From contig DATJPY010000031.1 of assembly GCA_035506135.1 (NCBI GenBank), forward strand, positions 124,001 through 188,000: a stretch of DNA of 64,000 nt, given 5' to 3'. Numbering within the stretch: position 1 is the first letter of the stretch; each line of letters begins with the position of its first letter. Positions 8,178 to 15,660 of this stretch are shown one piece after another. The position numbers were made by a program, and so were the translations under genes. This DNA is from DATJPY01 sp035506135. GTDB taxonomy: Bacteria > Myxococcota_A > UBA9160 > PR03. The notes under the pieces were generated by a model. The model had not been told where the DNA came from, searched no databases, and saw only the letters and a list, made by a program, of their open reading frames with translations.

Positions 8178-9104
8178 GTGGCGGCCCGCACCCTGGTGAT
8201 CGTGAATCCGCGAAGCGCGGGCGGCGCCACGCACCGCCGCTGGGCGCCGGTCGAGCGCCGGCTGCGCGAGGCACTCGGCGCGCTCGAGGTCGAGTTCACC
8301 CGCGGTCCGCGCGATGCGGAGCGCCTCGCCCGCGAGGGCGTGCGCGCCGGCGTCGAGCTGGTGATCGCGGCGGGCGGCGACGGCACGGCCAGCGAGGTCG
8401 CCGCGGGGCTGCTCGGCGCCGGCCTCGCAGGCTACGCCGAGATCGCGCTGCTGCCGCTCGGGACGGGCGGCGACCTGCTCCGCGGTCTCGACCTCCCGCG
8501 CGACGTCGACGCGTCGATCGCGGGGATCGCGGGGGGCAAGACGCGCCGCATCGACGCCGGCCGGGCCTGGTTTCGCGACCGCGAGGGCCGTCCCGTCGAG
8601 ACCTACTTCGTCAACATCGCGAGCCTCGGCGTCTCGGGACTGGTGACGGACCTGGTGAACCGCGCGCCCAAGCAGCTCGGCGGGCGCGTCTCGTTCTTCG
8701 TCGGCACGCTTCGAGCGCTCGCGCGCTGGCGGGCGGCGCCCGTCGCGCTGCGCGTCGACGGTGAGCTGCTGCACGACGGCCCCCTGCACCTCGCGGTGGT
8801 GGCCAACGGCCCCTGCTTCGGCGGCGGCATGCGGGTCGCCCCCGACGCGCGGCCGGACGACGGCCTCTTCGACGTGATCGTCCTGCGCGGCGCCTCGAAG
8901 CCGCGCCTGCTCAGCAAGTTTCCGCTGATCTACCGCGGGGCGCACCTGGATCTGCCCGAGGTGATCGTCCGCCGCGGCACGCGCATCGAGGCGGAGGCCG
9001 GCGGCGAGGTCTGGCTCGAGATCGATGGCGAGCCGCTCGGCTGCCTGCCCGCGCGCTTCGAGCTGCTGCCCGGCGCGCTCGTGCTGCGCGGCGCGGAGGC
9101 GTGA
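8178..9104 (+). CDS. Diacylglycerol/lipid kinase family protein
   Basis: A 308-residue DagK-catalytic (YegS/LCB5) fold. The nucleotide site is clear: LVIVNPRSAGG at the N-terminus, AAGGDGTASEVAAG near residue 70 and LPLGTGGDL (usual GTGND, here GTGGD). The C-terminal beta-sandwich has VANGPCFGGGMRVAPDARPDDGLFDV. It likely phosphorylates diacylglycerol, sphingoid or a related lipid with ATP. The GTG start has no SD. Its stop overlaps the next gene (GTGA). Neighbours suggest a glycerolipid or ether-lipid role. Confidence 0.9.
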   Translation: MAARTLVIVNPRSAGGATHRRWAPVERRLREALGALEVEFTRGPRDAERLAREGVRAGVELVIAAGGDGTASEVAAGLLGAGLAGYAEIALLPLGTGGDLLRGLDLPRDVDASIAGIAGGKTRRIDAGRAWFRDREGRPVETYFVNIASLGVSGLVTDLVNRAPKQLGGRVSFFVGTLRALARWRAAPVALRVDGELLHDGPLHLAVVANGPCFGGGMRVAPDARPDDGLFDVIVLRGASKPRLLSKFPLIYRGAHLDLPEVIVRRGTRIEAEAGGEVWLEIDGEPLGCLPARFELLPGALVLRGAEA

Positions 9105-10075
9105 CGGCGCTCTTCCGGGAGATCCGCGCCGCGTGCGCCGAGGTGGTCGAGCGCGCCCGCTTCGTGCGGCTGGATCCGGCGCCGCTCGAGGCTCTCGCGC
9201 TCGCTCTCGCCGCGGAGCGCGCGGCGCCGCCCGCCTACGACCCGACCACGCACCACCGCGGCACGCAGGCCTCGACGCTCGCCTACGTGCTCACGCTCGA
9301 TGCGATCAACTTCGGCTCGGGCTGGTTCCCTCGCCTGCGCAAGCGGGCCGGCCGCTCCGGCTACTACGCGATCGCGATGGGGCTCAAGGACCGCTTCGAC
9401 GACGAGGGGGCGTGGCACGCCGCCGAGCTCGCCGAGCTCGGCGGTGCGGAGGTTGCGCGCGTGCTCGGGCAGGACGCCGCGGATCCGGAGGTCGCCGAGC
9501 TGATGGATCTCTATGCGCGCGCGCTCAACCAGCTCGGCGAGCTCCTGCTGTCGCGCTTCGGCGGCCGCTTCGAGGCGCTGGTGGACGAGGCCGCGGGGTC
9601 CGCGGAGCAGCTCGTCGCGGTGCTGGCCTGCATGCCGTTCTACCGCGACGTCGCCCGCTACGACGGCGCGACGCCGGGATTCTGCGTGCCGTTCTACAAG
9701 CGCGCGCAGATCACGGCCGCCGACCTCGCGCTCGCCTTCGACGCGACGGGACCCGGGCGCTTCGACGACCTCGACCAGCTCACCGCCTTCGCCGACAACC
9801 TGGTCCCGCACGTGCTCCGGATGGAGGGTGCGCTCCGCTTCGACCCGCAGCTCGAGGCGCGCATCGAGGCGGGCGCGCTGCTTCCGGCCGGCTCGCCGGA
9901 GGAGGTCGAGATCCGCGCGGCCGGGATCCACGCGGTCGAGCGGCTGGTCGACGCGTGCGCGCGCGCCGGCATGCCCACCACGGCGCGCGAGCTCGACTTC
10001 GCACTCTGGCATCGCGGGCAGAGGCCGGAGATGAAGGCGCGCCCGCGCCACCGCACCCGCTGCGTCTGGTACTGA
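9101..10075 (+). CDS. Queuosine salvage protein (DUF2419, Qng1-like)
   Basis: A 324-residue member of the queuosine salvage family, known in eukaryotes (C9orf64/QNG1) and some bacteria as a queuosine-5'-phosphate N-glycosylase that frees queuine base. Family features are visible: TLDAINFGSGWFP, a long helical core, MPFYRDVARYDG, PFYKRAQITAADL and DNLVPHVLR, and a C-terminal DFALWHRGQ. No other queuosine genes are near. The GTG overlaps the lipid-kinase stop, so it is translated from the same mRNA although the metabolic link is unclear. Confidence 0.85.
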   Translation: MTALFREIRAACAEVVERARFVRLDPAPLEALALALAAERAAPPAYDPTTHHRGTQASTLAYVLTLDAINFGSGWFPRLRKRAGRSGYYAIAMGLKDRFDDEGAWHAAELAELGGAEVARVLGQDAADPEVAELMDLYARALNQLGELLLSRFGGRFEALVDEAAGSAEQLVAVLACMPFYRDVARYDGATPGFCVPFYKRAQITAADLALAFDATGPGRFDDLDQLTAFADNLVPHVLRMEGALRFDPQLEARIEAGALLPAGSPEEVEIRAAGIHAVERLVDACARAGMPTTARELDFALWHRGQRPEMKARPRHRTRCVWY

Positions 10076-10123
10076 GCGGCCCCGCCTCCTCCGAGGCACT
10101 GTGGTCGCCTGGCGTATCGGCCA

Positions 10124-10180
10124 GCGCCCGCGGAGCGGGCGCGCGCAGCGAGGCGGAGTCTTCGGAGCCGAGCGAAGTCA
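10124..10180 (+). repeat. Dispersed hairpin-plus-tail element, copy A
   Basis: A perfect 8-bp hairpin (GCGCCCGC, loop GGA, 10124-10142) runs into a tail with GCGCGCAGCGAGGCG (10141-10155) and AGCCGAGCGAAGTCA (10166-10180). Nearly the same hairpin-then-tail order recurs inverted at 43914-43979. Here it separates two convergent genes and may end transcription. Confidence 0.5.
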
Positions 10181-10882
10181 ACAGCCGACGAGCTTCAGCA
10201 GTCGCGCCGCCAGGCGCGGCGCCGCGCCGGAGTCCTCGTGCTTGAAGAAGACGAAGGCCTCCTGCCAGGGCTGTGCCGCGATCTCTCCCGCCCACGCGCG
10301 CAGCGCGCCGTCGTCGTAGTCGGCGGCGCGCAGCCGCAAGTACCCGAATGGCGCCGTTGCGACCAGCGGGACGCGCTTCTCCGACTCGTCGAAGTCGGCG
10401 CCGCACAGGGCGGTGTCGGATGCGCGGAGCGCGGCGAAGACCTCGTCGTCGAGCCACGACGCGTGGCGGAACTCGACGGCGGCGCGGCGCCCGGGCGGCA
10501 CCGCGGCGAGGAGCTCGCGCAGCCGGACGACGTCCTTCCGCAGCCAGGGGGGGAGCTGGAAGAGGACGGGGCCGAGCCGCTCGCCGAGCGCCTCCGCCGT
10601 GCGGAAGAGGTGCGCGACCGCCTCTGGATCGAACGCGAAGCCCTTGGCGTGGGAGATGCGGCGCGGCGCCTTCAGCGCGAAGCGGAACGAGTCGGGCACC
10701 TGGGCCGCCCAGCCGGCGAGCACCGCCGCCTTCGGCATGCGGTAGAAGGTGTTGTTGATCTCGACCGCGCGGAGCCGCTCCGAGTAGAAGGCGAGGCGCC
10801 GGGCGGCGGGCAGGTCGTCCGGGTAGAACGAGCCCGACCACTCGTCGTAGGAGAAGCCGCTGGAGCCGACCCACCATCGCAA
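10178..10882 (-). CDS. DUF72 (YecE-like) TIM-barrel protein
   Basis: A 234-residue DUF72 protein starting WVGSSGFSYDEW, the family's N-terminal signature. It continues with YSERLRAVEINNTFYRMP, FALKAPRRISH, LFQLPPWL and VEFRHASW in the expected order. The fold is a TIM barrel with conserved metal-like residues; biochemical function is not established. It is the last gene of a three-gene reverse-strand operon (HAD phosphatase, GFA protein, DUF72) with a 4-base gap to the GFA gene. Confidence 0.92.
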   Translation of the reverse strand: MRWWVGSSGFSYDEWSGSFYPDDLPAARRLAFYSERLRAVEINNTFYRMPKAAVLAGWAAQVPDSFRFALKAPRRISHAKGFAFDPEAVAHLFRTAEALGERLGPVLFQLPPWLRKDVVRLRELLAAVPPGRRAAVEFRHASWLDDEVFAALRASDTALCGADFDESEKRVPLVATAPFGYLRLRAADYDDGALRAWAGEIAAQPWQEAFVFFKHEDSGAAPRLAARLLKLVGC

Positions 10883-10886
10883 CCGC

Positions 10887-11276
10887 TCACTCCTCCTTCC
10901 ACGCCGGCCCGCGCTCGGCGCGCATGGACGCCTCCCAGTGCTGGCCGTCGAAGCGGGTGAGCGGGAGCGCGTCGACGTCGACGCCGTCGAGACAGCGGGC
11001 GTTCACCGTGATCTTGTCCGGATCCGAGCGCGGAACGCGGAACGGCGAGATGCCGCAGGTCGGACAGAAGCGATTCTCCGCCTTGCCGGTCAGGAAGCGG
11101 TAGGTGGTCCAGTCGCCGGGCCGGCTCAGGAGCCGCAGCCGGCTCGGCTCGACCGTCCAGTGCCGGAACCCGGTCCGCCTGCAGATCGAGCAGCTGCAGG
11201 CCATCACGCTCTCGAGGGTGCCCTCCACCTCGAAGCGGATCCTGCCGCAGTGACAGCCTCCCGTGTAGGTCGCCAT
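10887..11276 (-). CDS. GFA/CENP-V-type zinc-binding protein
   Basis: A 129-residue Gfa-like Mss4-fold protein. Zinc ligands are visible as GGCHCG, the C-S-C-x2-C group (CSCSICRR) and CPTCG. The family was named for glutathione-dependent formaldehyde activation, but that activity is doubtful for many members. Its ATG is preceded by GGGGGG. It sits 16 bases after the HAD gene and 4 before the DUF72 gene, in one operon. Confidence 0.9.
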   Translation of the reverse strand: MATYTGGCHCGRIRFEVEGTLESVMACSCSICRRTGFRHWTVEPSRLRLLSRPGDWTTYRFLTGKAENRFCPTCGISPFRVPRSDPDKITVNARCLDGVDVDALPLTRFDGQHWEASMRAERGPAWKEE

Positions 11277-11292
11277 CGGCGCCCCCCAAGGC

Positions 11293-12000
11293 TCAAGCGG
11301 CGACGATGTCGAGCAGCTCGCCGAGGTTCGAGATCACGTGCCGCGCCGGGGGCGCGTCGGATGGCGGCGGGTCGCCGATCAGCACGCTCGTCATGCCGAG
11401 CGCGTTCGCGCCGGCCACGTCGTGCCACGGCGAGTCGCCGACGAAGACCACCTCGTCGGGCGGCGGCGTGCCGGCCTTCTCGAGCGCGAGGCGGAAGATG
11501 CCCGGATGCGGCTTGCAGGACCGCGCCTCTTCGCTGGTGGTGATGGCGTCGACATGCTCGCCGAGGCCGATGCGCGACCAGATCGCCTCGAGCTGGTCGT
11601 TGTCGATGTTGCTCACGATCTGGACGTGGAGGCCGCGAGCCCGCAGCGCCGCCAGGGTGGCGGCGGCGTCCTCGCGCGGCGCCACCTCCGGCTCGCCGAG
11701 CACGCGGCCCTCCGAGAAGCGGACGTCCGGGTCCTCGGGCCCTGCGTCGACGCCGAGGCTGCGAAGGAAGCGCACGTGCGCCTCCGTGAAGAGGTCGCGG
11801 TGGAGGTAGAAGGGGCGCGCCGTCCAGCTCGCCATCGTGGTGCCCATGGCGACGCGGTAGGCGTGCCGCAGCTCGTCGAGCGGTGCGCCGACGCCGCGCC
11901 CGCGCGCCATGTCCTCCAGCACCCGGTCGAAGTGCGAGTTGATGCTCCGGTAGCTGAACAGCGTACCGCCCAGATCGAAGAAGACCGCCCGGTGTCGCAC
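11293..12000 (-). CDS. HAD-superfamily hydrolase
   Basis: A 235-residue HAD-IA-like phosphatase with a helical cap. Motif I is FFDLGGTLF (nucleophile Asp, but the usual second Asp is Gly), motif II is IVSNIDNDQ, then KPHPGIF with the Lys, and motif IV VFVGDSPWHDVAGA. The replaced acid in motif I occurs in other HAD members but can lower phosphatase activity. The GTG start has no SD and a TATCCT -10 element just upstream, suggesting a leaderless mRNA. First gene of the HAD-GFA-DUF72 operon. Confidence 0.88.
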   Translation of the reverse strand: MRHRAVFFDLGGTLFSYRSINSHFDRVLEDMARGRGVGAPLDELRHAYRVAMGTTMASWTARPFYLHRDLFTEAHVRFLRSLGVDAGPEDPDVRFSEGRVLGEPEVAPREDAAATLAALRARGLHVQIVSNIDNDQLEAIWSRIGLGEHVDAITTSEEARSCKPHPGIFRLALEKAGTPPPDEVVFVGDSPWHDVAGANALGMTSVLIGDPPPSDAPPARHVISNLGELLDIVAA

Positions 12001-12008
12001 GGCCGGCG

Positions 12009-12014
12009 AGGATA
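12009..12014 (-). promoter_or_regulatory. -10 element (TATCCT) for the leaderless HAD operon
   Basis: On the reverse strand TATCCT ends 8 bases before the GTG at 12000, with no Shine-Dalgarno between. Confidence 0.45.
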
Positions 12015-12056
12015 GCCGAGCGCGCCCGTCCGCCGCGCGCCGGCGGCGCCGATGAA

Positions 12057-12084
12057 TTGACAGGCGAGCCCGCTCGTCTATGCT
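12057..12084 (+). promoter_or_regulatory. Sigma-70-type promoter of the cold-shock gene
   Basis: Perfect TTGACA (12057-12062), a 16-base spacer and TATGCT (12079-12084). Transcription would begin near 12091, leaving a leader of about 84 bases, long for this genome and typical of cold-shock genes. Confidence 0.65.
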
Positions 12085-12123
12085 CCGCCGCTCTCGTCGG
12101 GACCCCCCGGCACCCCTTCCGCC

Positions 12124-12148
12124 GATCCCGGCGAATCATCTCGGGATC
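12124..12148 (+). promoter_or_regulatory. Hairpin in the 5' leader of the cold-shock gene
   Basis: GATCCCG and CGGGATC form a 7-bp stem with an 11-base loop, ending about 10 bases before the AGGA ribosome binding site. It could tune translation with temperature; this is inference. Confidence 0.35.
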
Positions 12149-12174
12149 CCGTTCCGCCCGAGGCAGGATGCAGC

Positions 12175-12645
12175 ATGCTGTCGCTCGAAGACATCGAGGC
12201 CGGCTCGCGCGTGACCCATAGGAACACCGGGCTGCGCTACACGGTCGCCGACCTGGGCGCGGACGAGGTGCTGCTCTCGCCCGACAACGCCGACCACCAG
12301 GACCTGCTGGTCAAGATCGACCTGTTCCGGCAGGAGTTCGTGGCGAGCGACCGCTACAGCGGGCCGCGCGGCCGCGCGCGACCGCGCGGGCGCCGTCCGG
12401 GCACCGCGCAGGTGGCGAGCGGCCCGAAGGCGCGCGGCCGGATCAAGAAGATGGTGCGCGACCGCGGCTTCGGCTTCATCCGCGGCGACGACGGCAAGGA
12501 AGTGTTCTTCCACCGCTCGGGCCTGAACGCGGGCGACTACGACGGGCTCAACGAGGGCGACGCCGTCGAGTACGTGATCCAGGAAGGGCCGCGCGGCGCC
12601 CGCGCCGAGAACGTGCGCGCGCTGACCGAGTCGGGCGCCGCATAG
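12175..12645 (+). CDS. Cold-shock-domain protein with N-terminal extension
   Basis: A 156-residue protein. The C-terminal 70 residues are a cold-shock OB-fold that binds single-stranded RNA/DNA, with KARGRIKKMVRDRGFGFIRG (RNP1-like) and KEVFFHRSGL (RNP2-like). An Arg/Gly/Pro-rich linker precedes it (about residues 62-88). The first 60 residues form a small separate acidic domain that I do not recognise. The ATG has AGGA six bases upstream. The stop codon abuts the stop of the convergent aldolase gene with no base between them. Confidence 0.9.
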   Translation: MLSLEDIEAGSRVTHRNTGLRYTVADLGADEVLLSPDNADHQDLLVKIDLFRQEFVASDRYSGPRGRARPRGRRPGTAQVASGPKARGRIKKMVRDRGFGFIRGDDGKEVFFHRSGLNAGDYDGLNEGDAVEYVIQEGPRGARAENVRALTESGAA

Positions 12646-14742
12646 TCACCGCGGCGTTGCGTCGGGCAGGCCGCCGTCGACCGGAAGCGTCGCGCCCGTG
12701 GTCGGCGTCTGGCGGGTCGCGAAGAAGAGCACCGCCGCCGCGACGTGATCGGCGCGGATGCGCGCGCGCAGCAGGTTCCGGTCGCGGTAGTACTCCTCGA
12801 GGCCGCGCTCGTCGAGGCCGCGCGCCTTCATCCGCGCGGGTCCGACCTCCTGCCACAGGCCCGACCGGCGCGCGCCGTCGCCGAAGACGGCATCCGGCGC
12901 GACCATGTTGACGCGCACGCCGAGCGGTGCGAGCTCGAGGCTCGCGATGCGCGCGAGCTGGTGCGAGGCGGCCTTGGTGGCGCTGTAGGCCCCGAAGCTC
13001 GCGCCGGGCGCGAAGACGTTCTTGGTCGAGACGAGGACCACGTCGCCGCCGGTTCCCTGCACCGCGAAGTGGCGCGCCGCCTCGGCGAGGGGCAGCAGCG
13101 TGCCCTCGACGTTGACGCGCTCGAGGCGCCGGAACGCCTCGAGCGAGAGTTCCGCCAGGGGCGCCACGTGCGCCACGCCCGCGTTCACGACCAGGAGGTC
13201 GACGCCGCCCCAGGCCCGCGACACCTCGGCGAAGCCCGCCGCTACCGACTCCGGGTCGGCGACGTCGATCGGCACGCCGATCACCCGCCCGCCGGCCTCC
13301 GCCGAGAGCTCCCGTACCAGCGCGTCGAGGCGCTCGCCCGCGAGGTCGGTCACCGCCACGTGGCAGCCCTCGCGCAGGAGGCCGCGCGCGATGCCGCCGC
13401 CGATCGCTCCGGCCGCGCCGGTCACGAGGGCGACCTCGGCCGCGAGGCGGCCCGCCGGCGGGCGGGCGAGCTTTGCCTGCTGCAGCGCGTAGTACTCCAT
13501 CTCGAAGAGCTCGCGCTCGGGCAGCCCCTGGTAGCGGCCGCCCGTGGCGGCGACGCGCGCCTTCACCGCGAGCGTCTGGCGCGTGATGTCGCGCGCCACG
13601 TCGGCCGACCCGGCGTCCTCGCCCGCGCAGACCGCGCCGAGACCCGGCAGCAGCACCACGCGCGGGCGCGGGTCGGCGGGCGCGATGCCCGGCGCCAGCT
13701 CCGCCCGGTGTCGATCGACGTAGGCGGCGTAGCCGCTCGTGTAGCCGTCGATCGCCGCTCGGAGCTGCTCGCGCACGCGCGCCGCGTCACCCCAGGCCGG
13801 GGCGTCGACGAAGAGCGGCAGCGCCTTGGTGCGGATCAGGTGGTCCGAGGTCAGGGTCGGGGTGAGCGCGAGCTCGCGCGCGCCCTCGGCGTCGACGAAG
13901 TCGAGCACCGCCGGCTCGACGAGCGCGCGCAGCACGACCCGCCGGAACGGCCGGTCGGCGTCGCCGCTCGGCGCCGCGAGGAGCCCGCGTAGCACCGGCG
14001 CGACGGTGGCGAGCCGCTCGCGCGCCCGCGCCAGCGGCGTCGGCGATGCGGGCAGCGGGCGGCGCGCGTGCGCCTCGAGCCAGCGCTCGGCCGCGCCCAC
14101 CGCGTCGATCATGCGCTCGTACGACTCGCGCGCCGTGTCGCCCCAGGTGATCACACCGTGGTGCATCAGCACGAGCGCGCTCGCGTCGGGTCGCGCGTCG
14201 AAGGCGGCGGCCGCCGCCTTGGCCAGCGCGAACCCCGCCTTCGCGTAGGGGAGGACCACCGCGCCGGGGCCGAGCGCCTCGCGCACGCACGCCTCGCCGC
14301 CCTCGCGATTCGTCAGCGCCAGGATGGCGTCCGCGTGGGTGTGGTCGACGACGCGCTTCGGGATCCACGCGTGCACCAGCGTCTCGATCGAAGGGGTCGG
14401 CGCGCGGTGGTCGAAGAGGTGCGTTCGAAGCTCGTTCAACATCGCGGCGTCGGAGAGCTCCTCGAGCGCGCGGAGCCGGAGCAGCCAGCCGAGGTCGAGG
14501 GCCGGGAGCCCCTCCGGCTCGAGCGTTGCGAGATCGTGTCCCGACGCCTTCACGAAGAGCGCGGCCAGCGCCTCGCCGAGCGCGTTCTCCGCGCTTCCCT
14601 TCTGCGACGTGTTGCCGCCGCCGTGCAGCACGAGGCTCGGGTCGGCGCCGAGCAGGCGGCTCGTGTAGAGCCGCGGCCCGCGCTCGGCGCCGAAGCGCGC
14701 GGCCAGCGCGGCGGCCTCGGCATCCGACCAGCGGCTGCGCAT
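12646..14742 (-). CDS. Bifunctional class II aldolase / short-chain dehydrogenase
   Basis: A 698-residue fusion. The N-terminal half (to about 400) is a class II aldolase/adducin domain with Zn-type histidines in HTHADA and LMHHGVITWGD and a STSHLL-like GGGNTSQKG near the start. The C-terminal half is an SDR with LVTGAAGAIGGG, NAG and a YSATK active site (preceded by SFGA). The architecture matches the RhaD/RhaEW type rhamnulose-1-phosphate aldolase/lactaldehyde dehydrogenase. No rhamnose kinase or isomerase is near, so the sugar phosphate substrate is open. It is 16 bases downstream of the LsrF-like gene and probably co-transcribed. Confidence 0.88.
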   Translation of the reverse strand: MRSRWSDAEAAALAARFGAERGPRLYTSRLLGADPSLVLHGGGNTSQKGSAENALGEALAALFVKASGHDLATLEPEGLPALDLGWLLRLRALEELSDAAMLNELRTHLFDHRAPTPSIETLVHAWIPKRVVDHTHADAILALTNREGGEACVREALGPGAVVLPYAKAGFALAKAAAAAFDARPDASALVLMHHGVITWGDTARESYERMIDAVGAAERWLEAHARRPLPASPTPLARARERLATVAPVLRGLLAAPSGDADRPFRRVVLRALVEPAVLDFVDAEGARELALTPTLTSDHLIRTKALPLFVDAPAWGDAARVREQLRAAIDGYTSGYAAYVDRHRAELAPGIAPADPRPRVVLLPGLGAVCAGEDAGSADVARDITRQTLAVKARVAATGGRYQGLPERELFEMEYYALQQAKLARPPAGRLAAEVALVTGAAGAIGGGIARGLLREGCHVAVTDLAGERLDALVRELSAEAGGRVIGVPIDVADPESVAAGFAEVSRAWGGVDLLVVNAGVAHVAPLAELSLEAFRRLERVNVEGTLLPLAEAARHFAVQGTGGDVVLVSTKNVFAPGASFGAYSATKAASHQLARIASLELAPLGVRVNMVAPDAVFGDGARRSGLWQEVGPARMKARGLDERGLEEYYRDRNLLRARIRADHVAAAVLFFATRQTPTTGATLPVDGGLPDATPR

Positions 14743-14758
14743 GCGGGGCGGGCTCTAG

Positions 14759-15637
14759 CTAGCGCCGCTGCGCGAGGTCGCGGAAGTACTGGTAGGCGAC
14801 GTCCGGCTTCTCGTTGTCGTGCACGACCTTCCGCACGGCCTGGATCATCGCGATCGGCGCCTCGGACTGGAAGATGTTGCGGCCCATGTCGACGCCCGCC
14901 GCGCCCTGCTGGACCGCGTCGTACGCCATCTGCAGGGCGTCGCGCTCCGGCAGCTTCTTGCCGCCCGCGATGACGATGGGAATCGGGCAGGATGCGGTCA
15001 CCGTCTCGAAGTCCTGCTCCACGAAGTAGGTCTTCACGTAGCTGGCGCCGAGCTCCGCGCAGATCCGGCACGCGAGCCGCATGTAGCGCGCGTCGCGCAC
15101 CATCTCGCGGCCCACGGCGGTGACGGCGAGCGTCGCGATGCCGGCGGCGTTGCCGAGGTCGACGAGCCGGGTCAGGTTGTGCACGGACTTCGTCTCGTGC
15201 TCCCCGCCGATGAAGACCTGCACGGCCATTGCCGCGACGTTCAGCCGCACGGCCTCGTCGATCGAGATGGCGAGCTCTTCGTTCGAGAGCTCCTTCAGGA
15301 TCGAGGGGCCGCCGCTGGCGCGGATCACGACGCCCTTCGGGAAGGTCGGGGGAATGACCGAGCGCAGGATCCCGCGCGTACACATCAGCGTGTCCGCGTA
15401 GGGGAGCAGCGGCACGATGCTGAGATCCACCCGCTCGAGGCCCGTGGTCGGCCCCTGGAAGTAGCCGTGGTCGATCGCCAGCATGACGGTCCGCCCCGAG
15501 CCGGGGTCGAAGATCCGCGACAGCCGGTTCTTGAGCCCCCAGTCGAGCGCGCCGCAGCCCTTCAGGAAGAAGCCCTCGTTCTTCTGGGCGACGCCGGGCT
15601 GGAAGTCCCTGGTGTCGCGCGCGTCGGCTTCGGGCAT
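14759..15637 (-). CDS. LsrF-like class I aldolase/thiolase
   Basis: A 292-residue DeoC/FbaB-superfamily TIM barrel strikingly like E. coli LsrF (3-hydroxy-5-phosphonooxypentane-2,4-dione thiolase, last step of AI-2 breakdown): LKGCGALDWG, MLAIDHGYFQGPTTGLERVD, MCTRGILRSV, VIAGGKKLPERDALQM and GVDMGRNIFQS. The catalytic Lys is expected in ASYVKTYFVEQ. The ATG at 15637 follows GAGGAG. None of lsrA-E, lsrK or lsrR is in view, and the partner is an aldolase/dehydrogenase fusion. AI-2 use is therefore doubtful and another phosphorylated sugar is likely. Confidence 0.88.
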   Translation of the reverse strand: MPEADARDTRDFQPGVAQKNEGFFLKGCGALDWGLKNRLSRIFDPGSGRTVMLAIDHGYFQGPTTGLERVDLSIVPLLPYADTLMCTRGILRSVIPPTFPKGVVIRASGGPSILKELSNEELAISIDEAVRLNVAAMAVQVFIGGEHETKSVHNLTRLVDLGNAAGIATLAVTAVGREMVRDARYMRLACRICAELGASYVKTYFVEQDFETVTASCPIPIVIAGGKKLPERDALQMAYDAVQQGAAGVDMGRNIFQSEAPIAMIQAVRKVVHDNEKPDVAYQYFRDLAQRR

Positions 15638-15660
15638 GGGGCGGCTCCTCGCGGCGGATT

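Noticed and set aside
6351..8945. Reverse-strand open frame of about 860 codons opposite glpD and the lipid kinase
   Set aside because: Low-complexity antisense frame; both genes on the plus strand have intact motifs and coupled starts.
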